DNA of 64,000 nucleotides from Pseudothauera lacus (GCF_003034845.1 NZ_PZKC01000012.1:1-64000); one strand, 5' to 3'; shown: positions 35,728 to 45,669, numbered from the stretch's first letter. Made by a program: numbers and translations. The notes: generated by a model from the sequence alone, not told the origin.

Positions 35728-38454
35728 TCAGTGCGCCTCATCCCAGTTCGCCCCCGCCCCCACCTCCACCAGCAGCGGCACCTTGAGTGCGGCCACGCCG
35801 CCCATCAGCGCGGGCAGTTCCCGGCGGATGAGCTCGAGTTCGGCGTCCGGCACTTCCAGCACCAATTCGTCGTGCACCTGCAGGATCAGGCGCGATTGCA
35901 GCCGTTTCGCCTTCAGCCAGGCGCTGGTGGCGATCATCGCCTTCTTGATCAGGTCGGCGGCGGTGCCTTGCATCGGGGCGTTGATCGCCGCGCGCTCGGC
36001 GGCCTGGCGGCGGCCGGCCTGGCTGGCACGGATCTCGGGCAGGTAGAGGCGGCGGCCGAAGACGGTCTCGACGTAGCCGCGCTCGCGCGCTTCGACGCGG
36101 GTGCGCTCCATGTAGGCGGCCACGCCGGGATAACGGGCAAAGTAGCGGTCGATCCAGCCCTGGGCGGCGGCGCGTTCGATGCCGAGGTTCTTCGCCAGAC
36201 CGTGCGCACTCATGCCGTAGATGAGGCCGAAGTTGATCACCTTGGCGTAGCGGCGCTGCTCGCTGCTGACTTCTGCCGGCGTGGTGCCGAAGACCTCGGC
36301 GGCGGTGGCGCGGTGCACGTCCTCGCCGTGAGCGAAGGCCTCCAGCAGACGGGCGTCGTCCGACAGATGGGCCATGATGCGCAGCTCTATCTGCGAGTAG
36401 TCGGCGGAGACGATGTGGTGGCCACGCGGGGCGATGAAGGCCGCGCGGATGCGCCGGCCTTCGGCGGTGCGGATGGGGATGTTCTGCAGGTTGGGCTCGG
36501 AGCTGGCGAGCCGGCCGGTGACCGCGGTGGCCTGCGAGAAGCTGGTGTGCACGCGGCCCGTCTTCGGGTTCACCATGCGCGGCAGCTTGTCGGCGTAGGT
36601 GCTCTTCAACTTGGCCAGGCCGCGGTGTTCAAGCAGCAGCTTGGGCAGCGGGTAGTCTTCGGCGAGCTTCTCGAGCACCTCCTCGTCGGTGGAGGGCTGG
36701 CCGGTGGCGGTCTTCTTGACCACTGGCAGGCCGAGCTTGCCGAAGAGGATTTCGCCCAGCTGCTTGGGCGAGCCCAGGTTGAAGGGCTGGCCGGCGAGTT
36801 CGTGCGCTTCGCGCTCCAGGTCGTGCAGGCGGCGGCCGAGTTCCTCGCCATGGCCGGCGAGCAGGAAGGGGTCGATCAGCACGCCGTTGCATTCCATCTC
36901 CAGCAGCACGGCGAGGGTGGGCAGTTCGATGTCGCGATAGAGCGCGGCCAGGCGCGGCTCGCGCTCGACCTGCGGCCACAGCTTGCGGTGCAGGCGCAGG
37001 GTGACGTCGGCGTCCTCGGCGGCGTATTCGGTGGCGCGCTCCACCGCCACTTCATCGAAGCCGATCTGCTTGGCGCCCTTGCCGCACACCTCGGTGTAGG
37101 GGATGGTGGTCAGGCCCAGGTGGCGCCTGGCGAGTGAATCCATGTCGTGCGACTTGTCGGACTCCAGTACGTAGGACTGCAGCAGGGTGTCGTGGGCGAT
37201 GCCGCGCAAGGCGATGCCGTGGTTGGCCAGCACGTGGGCGTCGTACTTGAGGTTCTGGCCGACCTTGGGCCTGGCGTCGGACTCCAGCCAGGGCTTGAGC
37301 TTCGCCAGCACCTCTTCGAGCGGCAGCTGCTCGGGCGCCTCCGCGCCGCGGTGGGCGAGCGGCAGGTAGGCGGCTTCGCCCGGCACGGTGGAGAAGGACA
37401 TGCCGACCAGGCGTGCGGCCAGCGGGTCGAGGCTGGTGGTTTCGGTGTCGAAGGCGGTGAGCCCGGCGGCGTCGATCTTCGCCAGCCAGGCATCGAAGGT
37501 GGGCCAGTCGAGGATGCAGACGTAGTCGCCGCGGTGGGCGCCGGGTTCGCCCGGCGGATCGCCGGTCTCGACCTCATTCTGCTGTCCGGCGCCAGACGAT
37601 GCCGTGCCGGCGCCATCCAGATCCCTGATCCAGGAGCGGAACTCGAAACGCTCGTACAACGCGCGCAACGCCGCCTTGTCGTCCTCGCGCGCAGGCAGGT
37701 CTTCCAGTTGCACCGGCAGTTCGACGTCGGTGGCCACGGTGACCAGCCTGCGTCCCAGCGGCAGGAAGTCGAGATGCCGGCGCAGGTTCTCGCCGACCTT
37801 GCCGCCCACTTTGTCGGCGTTGGCGACCAGTTCGTCCAGGGTGCCGTACTCGGTGAGCCACTTCACCGCGGTCTTGGGGCCGCACTTCTCCACCCCGGGC
37901 ACGTTGTCCACGGTGTCGCCGACCAGCGCCAGGTAATCCACGATGCGCTCGGGCGGCACGCCGAACTTGGCGGTCACGCCGGCCTCGTCGAGCACTTCCT
38001 CGCTCATGGTGTTCACCCAGCGCACGCCGGGGCGCACCAGTTGGGTGAGGTCCTTGTCGCCGGTGGAGATCACCACCTGCCAGCCGCGTTCCGCGGCCTG
38101 GCGGGTGAGCGTGCCGATGACGTCGTCGGCTTCCACCCCTTCCACCGACAGCAGCGGCCAGCCTTCGGCCTGTACCGCCTGGTGCAGCGGCTCGATCTGC
38201 GCGCGCAGGTCGTCCGGCATCGGCGGGCGGTGGGACTTGTATTCCGGATACCAGTCGTCGCGGAAGGTCTTGCCCTTGGCGTCGAAGACGCAGGCACGGT
38301 ATTCGGCGGCGTACTCGGCTTCGAGCCGGCGCAGCATGGAGAGCACGCCGCGGATCGCCCCGGTGGGTTCGCCGGCGCTGTTGCGCAGGTCCGGCAGGGC
38401 GTGGAAGGCGCGATACAGGTAACTGGAACCGTCGACAAGCAGCAGCGTGGGCAT
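35728..38454 (-). CDS. polA: DNA polymerase I
   Basis: Repair and Okazaki-fragment polymerase, 908 residues. Domains: 5'-3' exonuclease (1-290, with the VDGSSYLYRAFHALP start, GVEADDVIG and TVDNVPGV), 3'-5' exonuclease (about 335-510, with intact FDTETTSLDP near 365) and polymerase (about 530-908, motif A DYSQIELR, O-helix RRYAKVINFGLIYG, motif C QVHDELV). ATG 38454 matches the family N-terminus; longer frames to 38571 would translate a dispersed repeat. No neighbour is co-directional within 0.2 kb. Confidence 0.97.
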   Translation of the reverse strand: MPTLLLVDGSSYLYRAFHALPDLRNSAGEPTGAIRGVLSMLRRLEAEYAAEYRACVFDAKGKTFRDDWYPEYKSHRPPMPDDLRAQIEPLHQAVQAEGWPLLSVEGVEADDVIGTLTRQAAERGWQVVISTGDKDLTQLVRPGVRWVNTMSEEVLDEAGVTAKFGVPPERIVDYLALVGDTVDNVPGVEKCGPKTAVKWLTEYGTLDELVANADKVGGKVGENLRRHLDFLPLGRRLVTVATDVELPVQLEDLPAREDDKAALRALYERFEFRSWIRDLDGAGTASSGAGQQNEVETGDPPGEPGAHRGDYVCILDWPTFDAWLAKIDAAGLTAFDTETTSLDPLAARLVGMSFSTVPGEAAYLPLAHRGAEAPEQLPLEEVLAKLKPWLESDARPKVGQNLKYDAHVLANHGIALRGIAHDTLLQSYVLESDKSHDMDSLARRHLGLTTIPYTEVCGKGAKQIGFDEVAVERATEYAAEDADVTLRLHRKLWPQVEREPRLAALYRDIELPTLAVLLEMECNGVLIDPFLLAGHGEELGRRLHDLEREAHELAGQPFNLGSPKQLGEILFGKLGLPVVKKTATGQPSTDEEVLEKLAEDYPLPKLLLEHRGLAKLKSTYADKLPRMVNPKTGRVHTSFSQATAVTGRLASSEPNLQNIPIRTAEGRRIRAAFIAPRGHHIVSADYSQIELRIMAHLSDDARLLEAFAHGEDVHRATAAEVFGTTPAEVSSEQRRYAKVINFGLIYGMSAHGLAKNLGIERAAAQGWIDRYFARYPGVAAYMERTRVEARERGYVETVFGRRLYLPEIRASQAGRRQAAERAAINAPMQGTAADLIKKAMIATSAWLKAKRLQSRLILQVHDELVLEVPDAELELIRRELPALMGGVAALKVPLLVEVGAGANWDEAH

Positions 38455-38496
38455 GGCGGACTTTCGGTGAGCTTTACAAGGGCGCATAGTACCTCG

Positions 38497-38660
38497 CCCC
38501 TCCCCCTTCAAGGAGGCAGCTGGGAGGGGGAGGGTCATTATCGGCGCCATTGAAACCCATCCCCACCCCAACCCGGTAGTCTCCCGCTCCGCTCCGCCGC
38601 TCCGGCGGCGCAGAGCGGTGCTCTGCGAAACCCCGCCTTCGCCCCCTTGAAGGGGAGGGA
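38497..38660. repeat. dispersed intergenic repeat, copy C
   Basis: Near full-length inverted counterpart of copy A: CCCTCCCCCTTCAAGG, ACCCATCCCCACCCC, CGCCGCTCCGGCGGCG, CAGAGCGGTGCTCTGCGAAA and CCCCCTTGAAGGGGAGGGAG. It lies between polA and the LOG-family gene, divergently transcribed; no gene is seen in the 299-nt gap. Confidence 0.8.
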
Positions 38661-38753
38661 GCCCAGATTGCCACGACAGCGCAAAATCATCATCGGGACG
38701 TGCCTCTGGGTTATCGTTGACCCCTTTTCCCGAACCAGCAGCGACCCGTTTAC

Positions 38754-39476
38754 ATGAGCGTAAAAGACAAACTGCCGCGCGGCATCACCAGCGCCGCGCC
38801 GCGCTTCAATGCGCGTGAATCCTGGCGCATCTTCGGCATCATGGCGGAGTTCGTCGAGGCCACCGAACGCCTCAACGCCATCCGCCCGGCGGTGTCCATC
38901 TTCGGCAGCGCGCGCACCGCGCCCGATCACAAGTACTACATGCTCACCGAGCAGATCGCCCGCCAGCTCTCCGACGCCGGCTTCTCGGTGATTTCCGGCG
39001 GCGGCCCGGGGATCATGGAAGCGGCCAACAAGGGCGCCTACTTCGGCAAGAGCCCGTCGATCGGCCTCAACATCCAGCTGCCGCACGAACAGGCCGCCAA
39101 TCCCTATCAGGACATCTCGCAGACCTTCCAGCACTTCTTCGCGCGCAAGTTCATGTTCGTCAAGTTCGCCAGCGCCTATGTGGTGATGCCGGGCGGTTTC
39201 GGCACGCTGGACGAACTGCTCGAAGCGATGACCCTGATCCAGACCAACAAGAGCCGCAGGATTCCGGTAATCCTCGTCCATCGGCCGTTCTGGCAGGGGC
39301 TGCTGGACTGGTTCCGCGAGCGCCTGGTGAGCGAGGGCATGATCAACCCCGAGGATCTCGATCTGGTACAGGTCATCGACAAGCCGGAAGAAGTGGTGGA
39401 GGCGATCTTCAAGCACTACGAGAGCCGGGGCTTCCTGCCGCTGCCAGAAGAGCACGAGCTGATGCTGAACCTGTAG
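38754..39476 (+). CDS. LOG-family (TIGR00730) Rossmann-fold protein
   Basis: 240 residues with the LOG nucleotide-binding motifs GGGPGIMEAANKGA near 82 and PGGFGTLDE near 144. The family includes cytokinin-activating phosphoribohydrolases and nucleotide 5'-monophosphate nucleosidases, so a nucleotide salvage or housekeeping role is likely. Cytosolic. Start at ATG 38754 by family fit. Confidence 0.88.
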   Translation: MSVKDKLPRGITSAAPRFNARESWRIFGIMAEFVEATERLNAIRPAVSIFGSARTAPDHKYYMLTEQIARQLSDAGFSVISGGGPGIMEAANKGAYFGKSPSIGLNIQLPHEQAANPYQDISQTFQHFFARKFMFVKFASAYVVMPGGFGTLDELLEAMTLIQTNKSRRIPVILVHRPFWQGLLDWFRERLVSEGMINPEDLDLVQVIDKPEEVVEAIFKHYESRGFLPLPEEHELMLNL

Positions 39477-39546
39477 TGGAGGGAATCCCGGGTTCCGCCC
39501 CAGCGCATCCGGGCTACAATCGCATTACCCCCGCGGAGAATCCATC

Positions 39547-39873
39547 ATGCATCGCAAACTGCTCATTCTCGCCCTCGCCTGCGCCCTGCCGGCCTTCGCC
39601 CAGCAACGCAGCGACCTGCAACCACTGCCGGAACCGCCCCCGCCGCCGGGGATGACCGACGACGCCTTCGAACCGCAGGTGACCATCGTCCGCCGCGGCG
39701 AGGACACCGTCGAGGAGTACCGCATCCGCGGCCGCCTCTACATGGTCAAGGTGACACCGCCGCACGGCACGCCCTACTACCTGGTCGACCCGCAGGGCGA
39801 CGGCAATTTCGTCCGCCATCATGACGCCGCGCCGACGCTGTCGGTGCCGATGTGGGTGATCCGCAGCTGGTGA
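39547..39873 (+). CDS. DUF2782 family exported protein
   Basis: A 108-residue secreted protein: signal peptide MHRKLLILALACALPAFA, then a Pro-rich stretch, then the conserved EPQVTIVRRGEDTVEEYRIRGRLYMVKVTPPHGTPYYLVD core (quoted only to identify it; residues 42-81). DUF2782 genes are typically near polA and thrB in betaproteobacteria. Function unknown. CGGAGAA precedes the ATG. Confidence 0.85.
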   Translation: MHRKLLILALACALPAFAQQRSDLQPLPEPPPPPGMTDDAFEPQVTIVRRGEDTVEEYRIRGRLYMVKVTPPHGTPYYLVDPQGDGNFVRHHDAAPTLSVPMWVIRSW

Positions 39874-39904
39874 GCTGACGCGCGCCAAAGCTGGCACGAC
39901 CACG

Positions 39905-40003
39905 CCCTCCCCTCCAAGGGGGCGGCGGCGATGGGTAGACTCGTGGCGCCGAACACCCATCCCCATCCTGTCCTTCCCCTTGAAGGGGAAGGAACCTGCT
40001 AAT
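39905..40003. repeat. dispersed intergenic repeat, copy D
   Basis: CCTCCCCTCCAAGGGGGCGG, GATGGGTAGACTC, ACCCATCCCCATCCTGTCC and CCCCTTGAAGGGGAAGGAAC blocks. The end GGAACCTGCTAAT is shared exactly with copy E. It lies between the DUF2782 gene and thrB. Confidence 0.75.
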
Positions 40004-40025
40004 CAGCGCCGCGCCTGAACGACCC

Positions 40026-40979
40026 ATGTCCGTCTTCACTCCCGTCACCCCCGAAGCCCTCTCGCTCTGGCTGCAGCGCTATGCGGTGGGCCGGCTTGCC
40101 CATCTGCAGGGTATCTCGGCGGGGGTGCAGAACAGCAACTTCTTCGTCACCACCACGCTGGGGCGCTACGTCCTCACCCTGTTCGAATCCATCCCGCGCG
40201 CCGAGCTGCCCTTCTACCTGCACCTGATGGCGCATCTGGCGCGCTGCGGACTGCCGGTGCCGGCCCCCATCGCCGACCGCGACAACGAGTACCTCGGCAC
40301 CCTCGCCGACAAGCCCGCGGTGCTCGTCGCCCGCCTCAGCGGCGCCTCCGACCTCAGCCCGGACAGTGCGCGCTGCGCGCGCGTCGGCGCCATGCTCGCC
40401 GGACTGCACCTGGCCGGACTGTCCTACCGCCGCCATCAGGACAACCCCCGCGGTGCCGCATGGCGTAGCGCCACCGCAGCGCAGCTGCGCCCCTACCTGA
40501 CGGCCGCGGAACAGACCCTGCTCGACGAGGAGCTCGCCTTCCAGGCCGGCGTGGCCGTGGACGCGCTGCCGCGCGGGGTGATCCACGCCGACCTCTTCCG
40601 TGACAACGTGCTGTGGGACGGCGAACACATCGGCGGGGTGATCGACTTCTACTTTGCCGGCGTCGATGCACTGCTCTTCGACGTCGCGGTCACCGTCAAC
40701 GACTGGTGCTCCAACGCCGACGGCAGCCTCGACGCCGTGCGCTGCGCCGCCCTCCTCGACGCCTACCACGCCGAGCGCCCGTTCACCAGCGCCGAGTCCG
40801 TCGCCTGGCCGGCAATGCTGCGCGCCGCCGCGCTGCGCTTCTGGCTGTCGCGTGCAGCGGACTTTCATCTGCCGCGTGAGGGCGAAATGGTACTGGTCAA
40901 GAACCCCGACGAGTATCGCGACATCCTGCGTCTGCGTCGCAGTGCCGTGCCCGCACTGCCGGCGCCTTCCACCGTGTAG
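40026..40979 (+). CDS. thrB: homoserine kinase (ThrB, APH-fold type)
   Basis: Phosphorylates homoserine for threonine synthesis. 317 residues of the aminoglycoside-phosphotransferase-like family (ThrB2), not the GHMP type. Seen: SVFTPVTPEALSLWLQRY start, GVIHADLFRDNVLW near 180 (catalytic Asp and metal Asn) and GVIDFYFAG near 200. It begins a plus-strand run of core genes; a membrane-protein gene follows 11 nt later. Confidence 0.93.
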   Translation: MSVFTPVTPEALSLWLQRYAVGRLAHLQGISAGVQNSNFFVTTTLGRYVLTLFESIPRAELPFYLHLMAHLARCGLPVPAPIADRDNEYLGTLADKPAVLVARLSGASDLSPDSARCARVGAMLAGLHLAGLSYRRHQDNPRGAAWRSATAAQLRPYLTAAEQTLLDEELAFQAGVAVDALPRGVIHADLFRDNVLWDGEHIGGVIDFYFAGVDALLFDVAVTVNDWCSNADGSLDAVRCAALLDAYHAERPFTSAESVAWPAMLRAAALRFWLSRAADFHLPREGEMVLVKNPDEYRDILRLRRSAVPALPAPSTV

Positions 40980-40990
40980 ACTCCACTCCC

Positions 40991-41791
40991 ATGCAAGCAC
41001 GACAACTCCCCCTCTACCGCGGCTGGGCCTGGCTCAAGGAAGGCCTGCTGCTGTGGCGCGCCAATCCCGCGCTGATGACCTACATGGCCTTCGGCTTCCT
41101 GCTCACCCTGGTGGTGGTGAGCATCTTCCCGCTCATCGGTCAGCCCGTCGCCTCGCTGCTGATGCCCATCCTCTCTCTGGGCGTGCTCAATGGCTGCCGG
41201 GCCATCGACGAAGGCCGCAAGGTCGGCCCCGACATCCTCTTCTCCGGTTTCCGTGGCGGCATCGCCCCGCTGGTGACCATTGGCGGCATTTACCTCATCG
41301 CCAGCCTGCTCGCGCTGTCGGCCACCGTGCTCGCCGACGGCGGCACGCTGCTGAAGGTGATGACCGGCAGCCCGGTGGACGAAGCCGCCGTCAACAGCCC
41401 CGCCTTCACCCTCGCGCTGCTCATCGCCATCGCCCTGTCCACCCCGGTGGTGATGGCCTACTGGTACGCCCCCATGCTCGCCGGCTGGTGGCAGGTGCCA
41501 CCGGTAAAGGCGCTGTTCTTCAGCTTCTATGCCTGCCTGCGCAACTGGCGCGCCTTCCTCGCCTACGCCATCGGTCTGGCGCTGTTCGGCGCGGTGCTCC
41601 CCGGCATGCTGATCGGCGTCATCAGCCTTGCGGTGCCGGCGCTCGGCACCCTGCTCACCCTGCTGGTACCGCTGGTGCTGCTGCCCACCGTGTTCGCCAG
41701 CTTCTACATCAACGCCCGCGACGTCTTCGGCCTGCCGGGCGCAAGCGCAGCCAGCCATCCGCTCATCGTCGATGACAACCACGCCGACTGA
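40991..41791 (+). CDS. BPSS1780-type integral membrane protein
   Basis: 266 residues with six or so hydrophobic helices (about 30-55, 55-75, 95-120, 140-165, 195-220, 220-245). Resembles a betaproteobacterial membrane family annotated from BPSS1780. No catalytic motif; function unknown. Its 3' end overlaps nadD by 20 nt. Confidence 0.8.
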   Translation: MQARQLPLYRGWAWLKEGLLLWRANPALMTYMAFGFLLTLVVVSIFPLIGQPVASLLMPILSLGVLNGCRAIDEGRKVGPDILFSGFRGGIAPLVTIGGIYLIASLLALSATVLADGGTLLKVMTGSPVDEAAVNSPAFTLALLIAIALSTPVVMAYWYAPMLAGWWQVPPVKALFFSFYACLRNWRAFLAYAIGLALFGAVLPGMLIGVISLAVPALGTLLTLLVPLVLLPTVFASFYINARDVFGLPGASAASHPLIVDDNHAD

Positions 41792-42455
41792 GCACAGCCC
41801 GCTCGGACTCCTCGGCGGCACCTTCGACCCCATCCACCTCGGCCACCTGCGCCTCGCCGAGGAAGCCCGCGAGGCGCTCGCTCTCGGCGCGGTGCGCCTC
41901 ATACCCGCCGGCCAGCCGCCGCACCGCGAAGCCCCCAGCAGCAGCGCTGCAGACCGCCTGGCAATGGTCCGCCTGGCCACCGCCGGCAATCCCGCGCTGG
42001 AAGTCGACGACAGCGAGGTGCTGAGCAGCGCGCACAGCTACACCGTGCCGACCCTCGAGCGCCTGCGCCGCGAACTCGGCGCGCAACGCCCGCTGGTGCT
42101 CATCCTTGGTGCCGACGCCTTCGCCGGACTGCCTTCCTGGCACCGCTGGGAGGCCCTGTTCACGCTCGCCCATATCGCCGTCGCCAACCGCCCCGGCCAC
42201 GCCCCCCACGGGCGACGCTGGCCAGGCGTGCTGTCGGCGGCACTGGAGGCGGCCACCCGCACCCGCCTGTGCCGCGAACCCGCGCGCCTCGCTGCGCAGC
42301 CCGCCGGGCTGGTGCTGCCTTTCGACATGACCCCGCTGGGAATTTCCGCCTCGCTGATCCGCGACCTGCTCGCCCAGGGCAGCAGCGCACGCTATTTGCT
42401 GCCCGATCCGGTTCTCGACTATATTGGGCTGCACCACCTCTACCGCCGGAACTGA
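41772..42455 (+). CDS. nadD: nicotinate-nucleotide adenylyltransferase
   Basis: Converts nicotinate mononucleotide to deamido-NAD. 227 residues; nucleotidyltransferase motif [16 protein letters not shown] near 15, PPHRE near 52 and the C-terminal [11 protein letters not shown] 41772 is inside the preceding gene and gives a normal N-terminus. It overlaps rsfS by 1 nt (TGATG). Confidence 0.95.
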   Translation: MTTTPTEHSPLGLLGGTFDPIHLGHLRLAEEAREALALGAVRLIPAGQPPHREAPSSSAADRLAMVRLATAGNPALEVDDSEVLSSAHSYTVPTLERLRRELGAQRPLVLILGADAFAGLPSWHRWEALFTLAHIAVANRPGHAPHGRRWPGVLSAALEAATRTRLCREPARLAAQPAGLVLPFDMTPLGISASLIRDLLAQGSSARYLLPDPVLDYIGLHHLYRRN

Positions 42456-42817
42456 TGGACATTCAAGCACTGCAGCAACTCGTCGTCGACGCTCTCGAAG
42501 ACATCAAGGCCAAGGACATCCAGGTCATCGACACCACCCGCCTGACCGCGCTCTTCGACCGCATCGTCATCGCCAGCGCCGACTCCGGCCGCCAGACCCG
42601 CGCCCTGGCGCGCAGCGTCCACGACAAGGCACGCGCCGCCAACGTGGAAGTGCTCAGCATCGAGGGCGAGGACAGCGGCGAGTGGGTGCTGGTGGACCTC
42701 GGCAGCGTGGTGGTACACATCATGCAGCCGGCCATCCGCGACTACTACCGCCTCGAAGAGCTGTGGACGCCGGGCAGCGCACCCCGCCCGCGCCCGGGCG
42801 GCGGCACCCACGCCTGA
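42455..42817 (+). CDS. rsfS: ribosomal silencing factor RsfS
   Basis: Binds ribosomal protein L14 (uL14) and blocks subunit joining in stationary phase. 120 residues of the Iojap family: [18 protein letters not shown] and [20 protein letters not shown]. It begins with the A of the nadD stop, so is coupled. rlmH follows after 2 nt. Confidence 0.95.
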   Translation: MDIQALQQLVVDALEDIKAKDIQVIDTTRLTALFDRIVIASADSGRQTRALARSVHDKARAANVEVLSIEGEDSGEWVLVDLGSVVVHIMQPAIRDYYRLEELWTPGSAPRPRPGGGTHA

Positions 42818-42819
42818 CG

Positions 42820-43290
42820 GTGAAACTGCTGCTGGTCGCCGTCGGCCACCGCATGCCGGCGTGGGTGAACGCCGGCTACGAGGAGTTCGCCCGCCGCATG
42901 CCGCGTGAGCTGCCGCTGCAGTTGCACGAGGTCAAGGCCGAGGCGCGCACCACCGGCAAGACCGTTGACGCCATGATGGCCGCCGAAGCGACCCGCATCG
43001 AAGCCGCGCTGCCACCGCGCTGCCGCCGCGTGGTGCTCGACGAACGCGGTGCCGACCTGACCACGGCGGCGCTCGCGCGCCGTCTCGAAAACTGGCTCGG
43101 CGACGGGCGCGACGTCGCCTTCATCGTCGGCGGCCCCGACGGCCTCGACCCGGCGCTGAAGGCCGGCGCCGACGAGTCACTGCGCCTCACCAGCCTCACC
43201 CTCCCCCACGCCCTGGTGCGTCCGCTGCTGGCCGAAGCCCTCTACCGCGCCTGGAGCGTACTGAAGAACCACCCCTATCACCGCGAGTGA
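42820..43290 (+). CDS. rlmH: 23S rRNA pseudouridine-1915 N3-methyltransferase
   Basis: SPOUT methyltransferase acting on the assembled 70S ribosome. 156 residues, one more than E. coli. It starts with GTG 42820 reading [15 protein letters not shown]; the SAM knot is seen as [11 protein letters not shown] near 103 and the C-terminus is [12 protein letters not shown]. The second 176-bp element begins 16 nt after the stop. Confidence 0.95.
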   Translation: MKLLLVAVGHRMPAWVNAGYEEFARRMPRELPLQLHEVKAEARTTGKTVDAMMAAEATRIEAALPPRCRRVVLDERGADLTTAALARRLENWLGDGRDVAFIVGGPDGLDPALKAGADESLRLTSLTLPHALVRPLLAEALYRAWSVLKNHPYHRE

Positions 43291-43305
43291 AGGCGGACGC
43301 GCTAG

Positions 43306-43481
43306 CCCGCATTTCTCACCCCGTCCCTACTGCGGGTGCCGATACGCTCGCCGTGGCACGCCGTACTCCCTCGCGCCGCCTCGACGTAGTGTCAGCTACG
43401 CCTTCGGCGCCGCTCGCTCCGTGCGGCGCACCACGACGGCGCCTCGGCCCCCTCGTGACGTGCCAGGGTGAGAAATGCGGG
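43306..43481. mobile_element. 176-bp MITE-like element, copy 2
   Basis: CCCGCATTTCTCACCC at one end and GGGTGAGAAATGCGGG at the other, with CTAG flanking both sides. Same length as copy 1 and close to its reverse complement throughout (for example TACTGCGGGTGCCGAT and GTGGCACGCCGTACTCCCTC are shared). It lies between rlmH and maf. Confidence 0.8.
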
Positions 43482-43518
43482 CTAGAATGCGGTGTTATTC
43501 CACCAACACATCGCCATC

Positions 43519-44142
43519 ATGACCGCCGCCGCGCCCCGCATCTACCTCGCCTCCCGCAGCCCGCGCCGGCGTGAGCTGCTGCGCCAGATCGGCGTGCAGT
43601 TCGATGTCCTCACCTTCCGCGGCGGCGAACGCGGCGAGGATGCCGACGTCGATGAAACACCGCTTGCCGGCGAAGGGGCCGAGCGCTACGTCGAGCGTCT
43701 GGCACTGACCAAGGCCGAAGCCGCTGTGCGCCGTCTGCTGTGGCGCAAGCTGCAGCGCCAGCCGGTGCTGGCGGCCGACACCACGCTGGAGGTGGACGGG
43801 GAGATCATCGGCAAGCCCACCGACAGCGCCGATGCCACCGCCATCCTGCAACGCCTCTCCGGACGCAGCCACCGCGTGCTCACCGCAGTGGCGGTCAGCG
43901 ACGGCGAACGCACACGCTGCCGGGTAAGCGTCAGCGAAGTCCGCTTCCGCGAACTCGACGCCGAACAGATCCGCCGCTACGTCAACAGCGGCGAGCCCCT
44001 CGACAAGGCCGGCGCCTACGGCATCCAGGGCCGCGCCGCGGTCTTCGTCGAACACATCTCCGGCAGCTACAGCGGCATCATGGGGCTGCCGCTGTTCGAG
44101 ACCGCGCAACTGCTCGAAGCCTTCGGCTATTCTCTGCCGTAG
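43519..44142 (+). CDS. maf: Maf family nucleotide pyrophosphatase (YhdE type)
   Basis: Hydrolyses dTTP/UTP or modified nucleotides to monophosphates (housecleaning). 207 residues; N-terminal [16 protein letters not shown] near 10, [16 protein letters not shown] near 90 and [13 protein letters not shown] near 162. ATG 43519 is preferred to a GTG at 43492. It starts 37 nt after the 176-bp element, which may now contribute its upstream region. Confidence 0.93.
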   Translation: MTAAAPRIYLASRSPRRRELLRQIGVQFDVLTFRGGERGEDADVDETPLAGEGAERYVERLALTKAEAAVRRLLWRKLQRQPVLAADTTLEVDGEIIGKPTDSADATAILQRLSGRSHRVLTAVAVSDGERTRCRVSVSEVRFRELDAEQIRRYVNSGEPLDKAGAYGIQGRAAVFVEHISGSYSGIMGLPLFETAQLLEAFGYSLP

Positions 44143-44154
44143 CGCCCGATGGGC

Positions 44155-44192
44155 AATGCGCAAGGGCGGCCGCCAGTCCGCCATTGCGCATT
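44155..44192 (+). other. hairpin between maf and rng
   Basis: AATGCGCAAGGGCGG and CCGCCATTGCGCATT form a 15-bp stem with one mismatch and an 8-nt loop. No T run follows. It may be an mRNA processing or stability element. Confidence 0.5.
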
Positions 44193-44214
44193 TCTCATTG
44201 ACTCCCCCTTGCGC

Positions 44215-45669
44215 ATGAGCATCGAATTCCTCATCAACTGCACCCCGCAGGAAACCCGCATCGCCGTCGTCGAACAGGGCGTGGTACAGGAACTTCACGT
44301 CGAACGCACCGCCAGCCGCGGCATCGTCGGCAACATCTATCTCGGCAAGGTCGTGCGTGTGCTGCCCGGCATGCAGTCGGCCTTCATCGACATCGGTCTG
44401 GAGCGCACGGCCTTCCTGCATGTGGCCGACATCTGGAGCGAGCGCCACAACGGCGAAGCGGCCAAACCCATCGAGCGCATCCTCAGCGAAGGCCAGAACC
44501 TCACCGTGCAGGTGCTCAAGGATCCCATCGGCACCAAGGGGGCGCGTCTGTCGACGCAGATCAGCATCGCCGGGCGCATGCTGGTATATCTGCCCCAGGA
44601 TCATCACATCGGCATCTCCCAGCGCATCGAGGACGAGGCCGGCCGCGAGGCCCTGCGTGAACGCCTCACCCGCCTGGTACCCGCCGAGGAACCCGGCGGT
44701 TTCATCGTCCGCACGATGGCCGAATCGGCCGGCGACGACGAACTCGCCGCCGACATCGCCTACCTGCGCAAGCTGTGGGGCGAGATCCAGGCGCGCGCAG
44801 TCGGCGCCACCCCGCCACGCCTGCTCTACGAAGACCTCAACCTTGCCCAGCGCGCCCTGCGCGACCTCGTCGACGACGACACCGGGCGCATCGTCATCGA
44901 CTCGCGGGAGAACTTTCACAAGCTCAGCGCCTTTGCCCAGCAGTACATGCCCAAGGTGCTGCCCCTGCTCGGCCACTACACCGGCGAGCGGCCGCTGTTC
45001 GACCTCCACAGCATCGAGGACGAGATCCAGAAGGCGCTCGGACGGCGCGTCGACCTCAAGTCCGGCGGCTACCTGATCATCGACCAGACCGAGGCGATGA
45101 CCACCGTGGACGTCAACACCGGCGGCTTCGTCGGCGCACGCAACTTCGACGACACCATCTTCAAGACCAACCTCGAAGCCGCCCAGTCCATCGCCCGCCA
45201 ACTGCGCCTGCGCAACCTGGGCGGCATCATCATCATCGACTTCATCGACATGGAGACCGCCGAGCATCGCGACATGGTGCTGGAGGAGTTCCGCAAGGCG
45301 CTGGCGCGCGACCACACCAAGATGAGCATCAACGGCTTCACCGCCCTCGGTCTGGTGGAGATGACCCGCAAGCGCACGCGCGAATCGCTCGCCCACCTGC
45401 TCTGCGAGCCCTGCCCGACCTGCGACGGCCGCGGCGAGGTGAAGACCGCGCGCACGGTATGCTACGAGATCCTCCGCGAACTGCTGCGCGAGGCACGCCA
45501 GTTCAACGCCCGCGAGTTTCGCGTGCTGGCCTCGCCGCAGGTCATCGACCTCTTCCTCGACGAGGAGTCGCAGGCCCTCGCCATGCTCTCCGACTTCATC
45601 GACAAGAAGATCTCCCTGCACCCGGAAGCCAGCTACACCCAGGAACAGTTCGACATCGTATTGCTGTGA
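44215..45669 (+). CDS. rng: ribonuclease G
   Basis: Endoribonuclease of the RNase E/G family; matures the 16S rRNA 5' end and decays mRNA. 484 residues. S1-like domain (about 35-125), the catalytic DNase I-like part with IIDQTEAMTTVDVNTG (about 285-300) and IIIIDFIDM, and the zinc link CEPCPTCDG near 400. It lacks the long C-terminal scaffold of RNase E. It overlaps the prenyltransferase gene by 4 nt. Confidence 0.95.
   Translation: MSIEFLINCTPQETRIAVVEQGVVQELHVERTASRGIVGNIYLGKVVRVLPGMQSAFIDIGLERTAFLHVADIWSERHNGEAAKPIERILSEGQNLTVQVLKDPIGTKGARLSTQISIAGRMLVYLPQDHHIGISQRIEDEAGREALRERLTRLVPAEEPGGFIVRTMAESAGDDELAADIAYLRKLWGEIQARAVGATPPRLLYEDLNLAQRALRDLVDDDTGRIVIDSRENFHKLSAFAQQYMPKVLPLLGHYTGERPLFDLHSIEDEIQKALGRRVDLKSGGYLIIDQTEAMTTVDVNTGGFVGARNFDDTIFKTNLEAAQSIARQLRLRNLGGIIIIDFIDMETAEHRDMVLEEFRKALARDHTKMSINGFTALGLVEMTRKRTRESLAHLLCEPCPTCDGRGEVKTARTVCYEILRELLREARQFNAREFRVLASPQVIDLFLDEESQALAMLSDFIDKKISLHPEASYTQEQFDIVLL

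Noticed and set aside
38455-38571. Upstream extension of polA to 38571
   Set aside because: It would translate dispersed repeat copy C; the family N-terminus (MPTLLLVDGSSYLYRAF) starts at 38454.
44183-44198. GCGCATTTCTCA before rng as a third 176-bp element end
   Set aside because: Shares only 10 nt with the terminal repeat, with no partner end or flanking TA palindrome.
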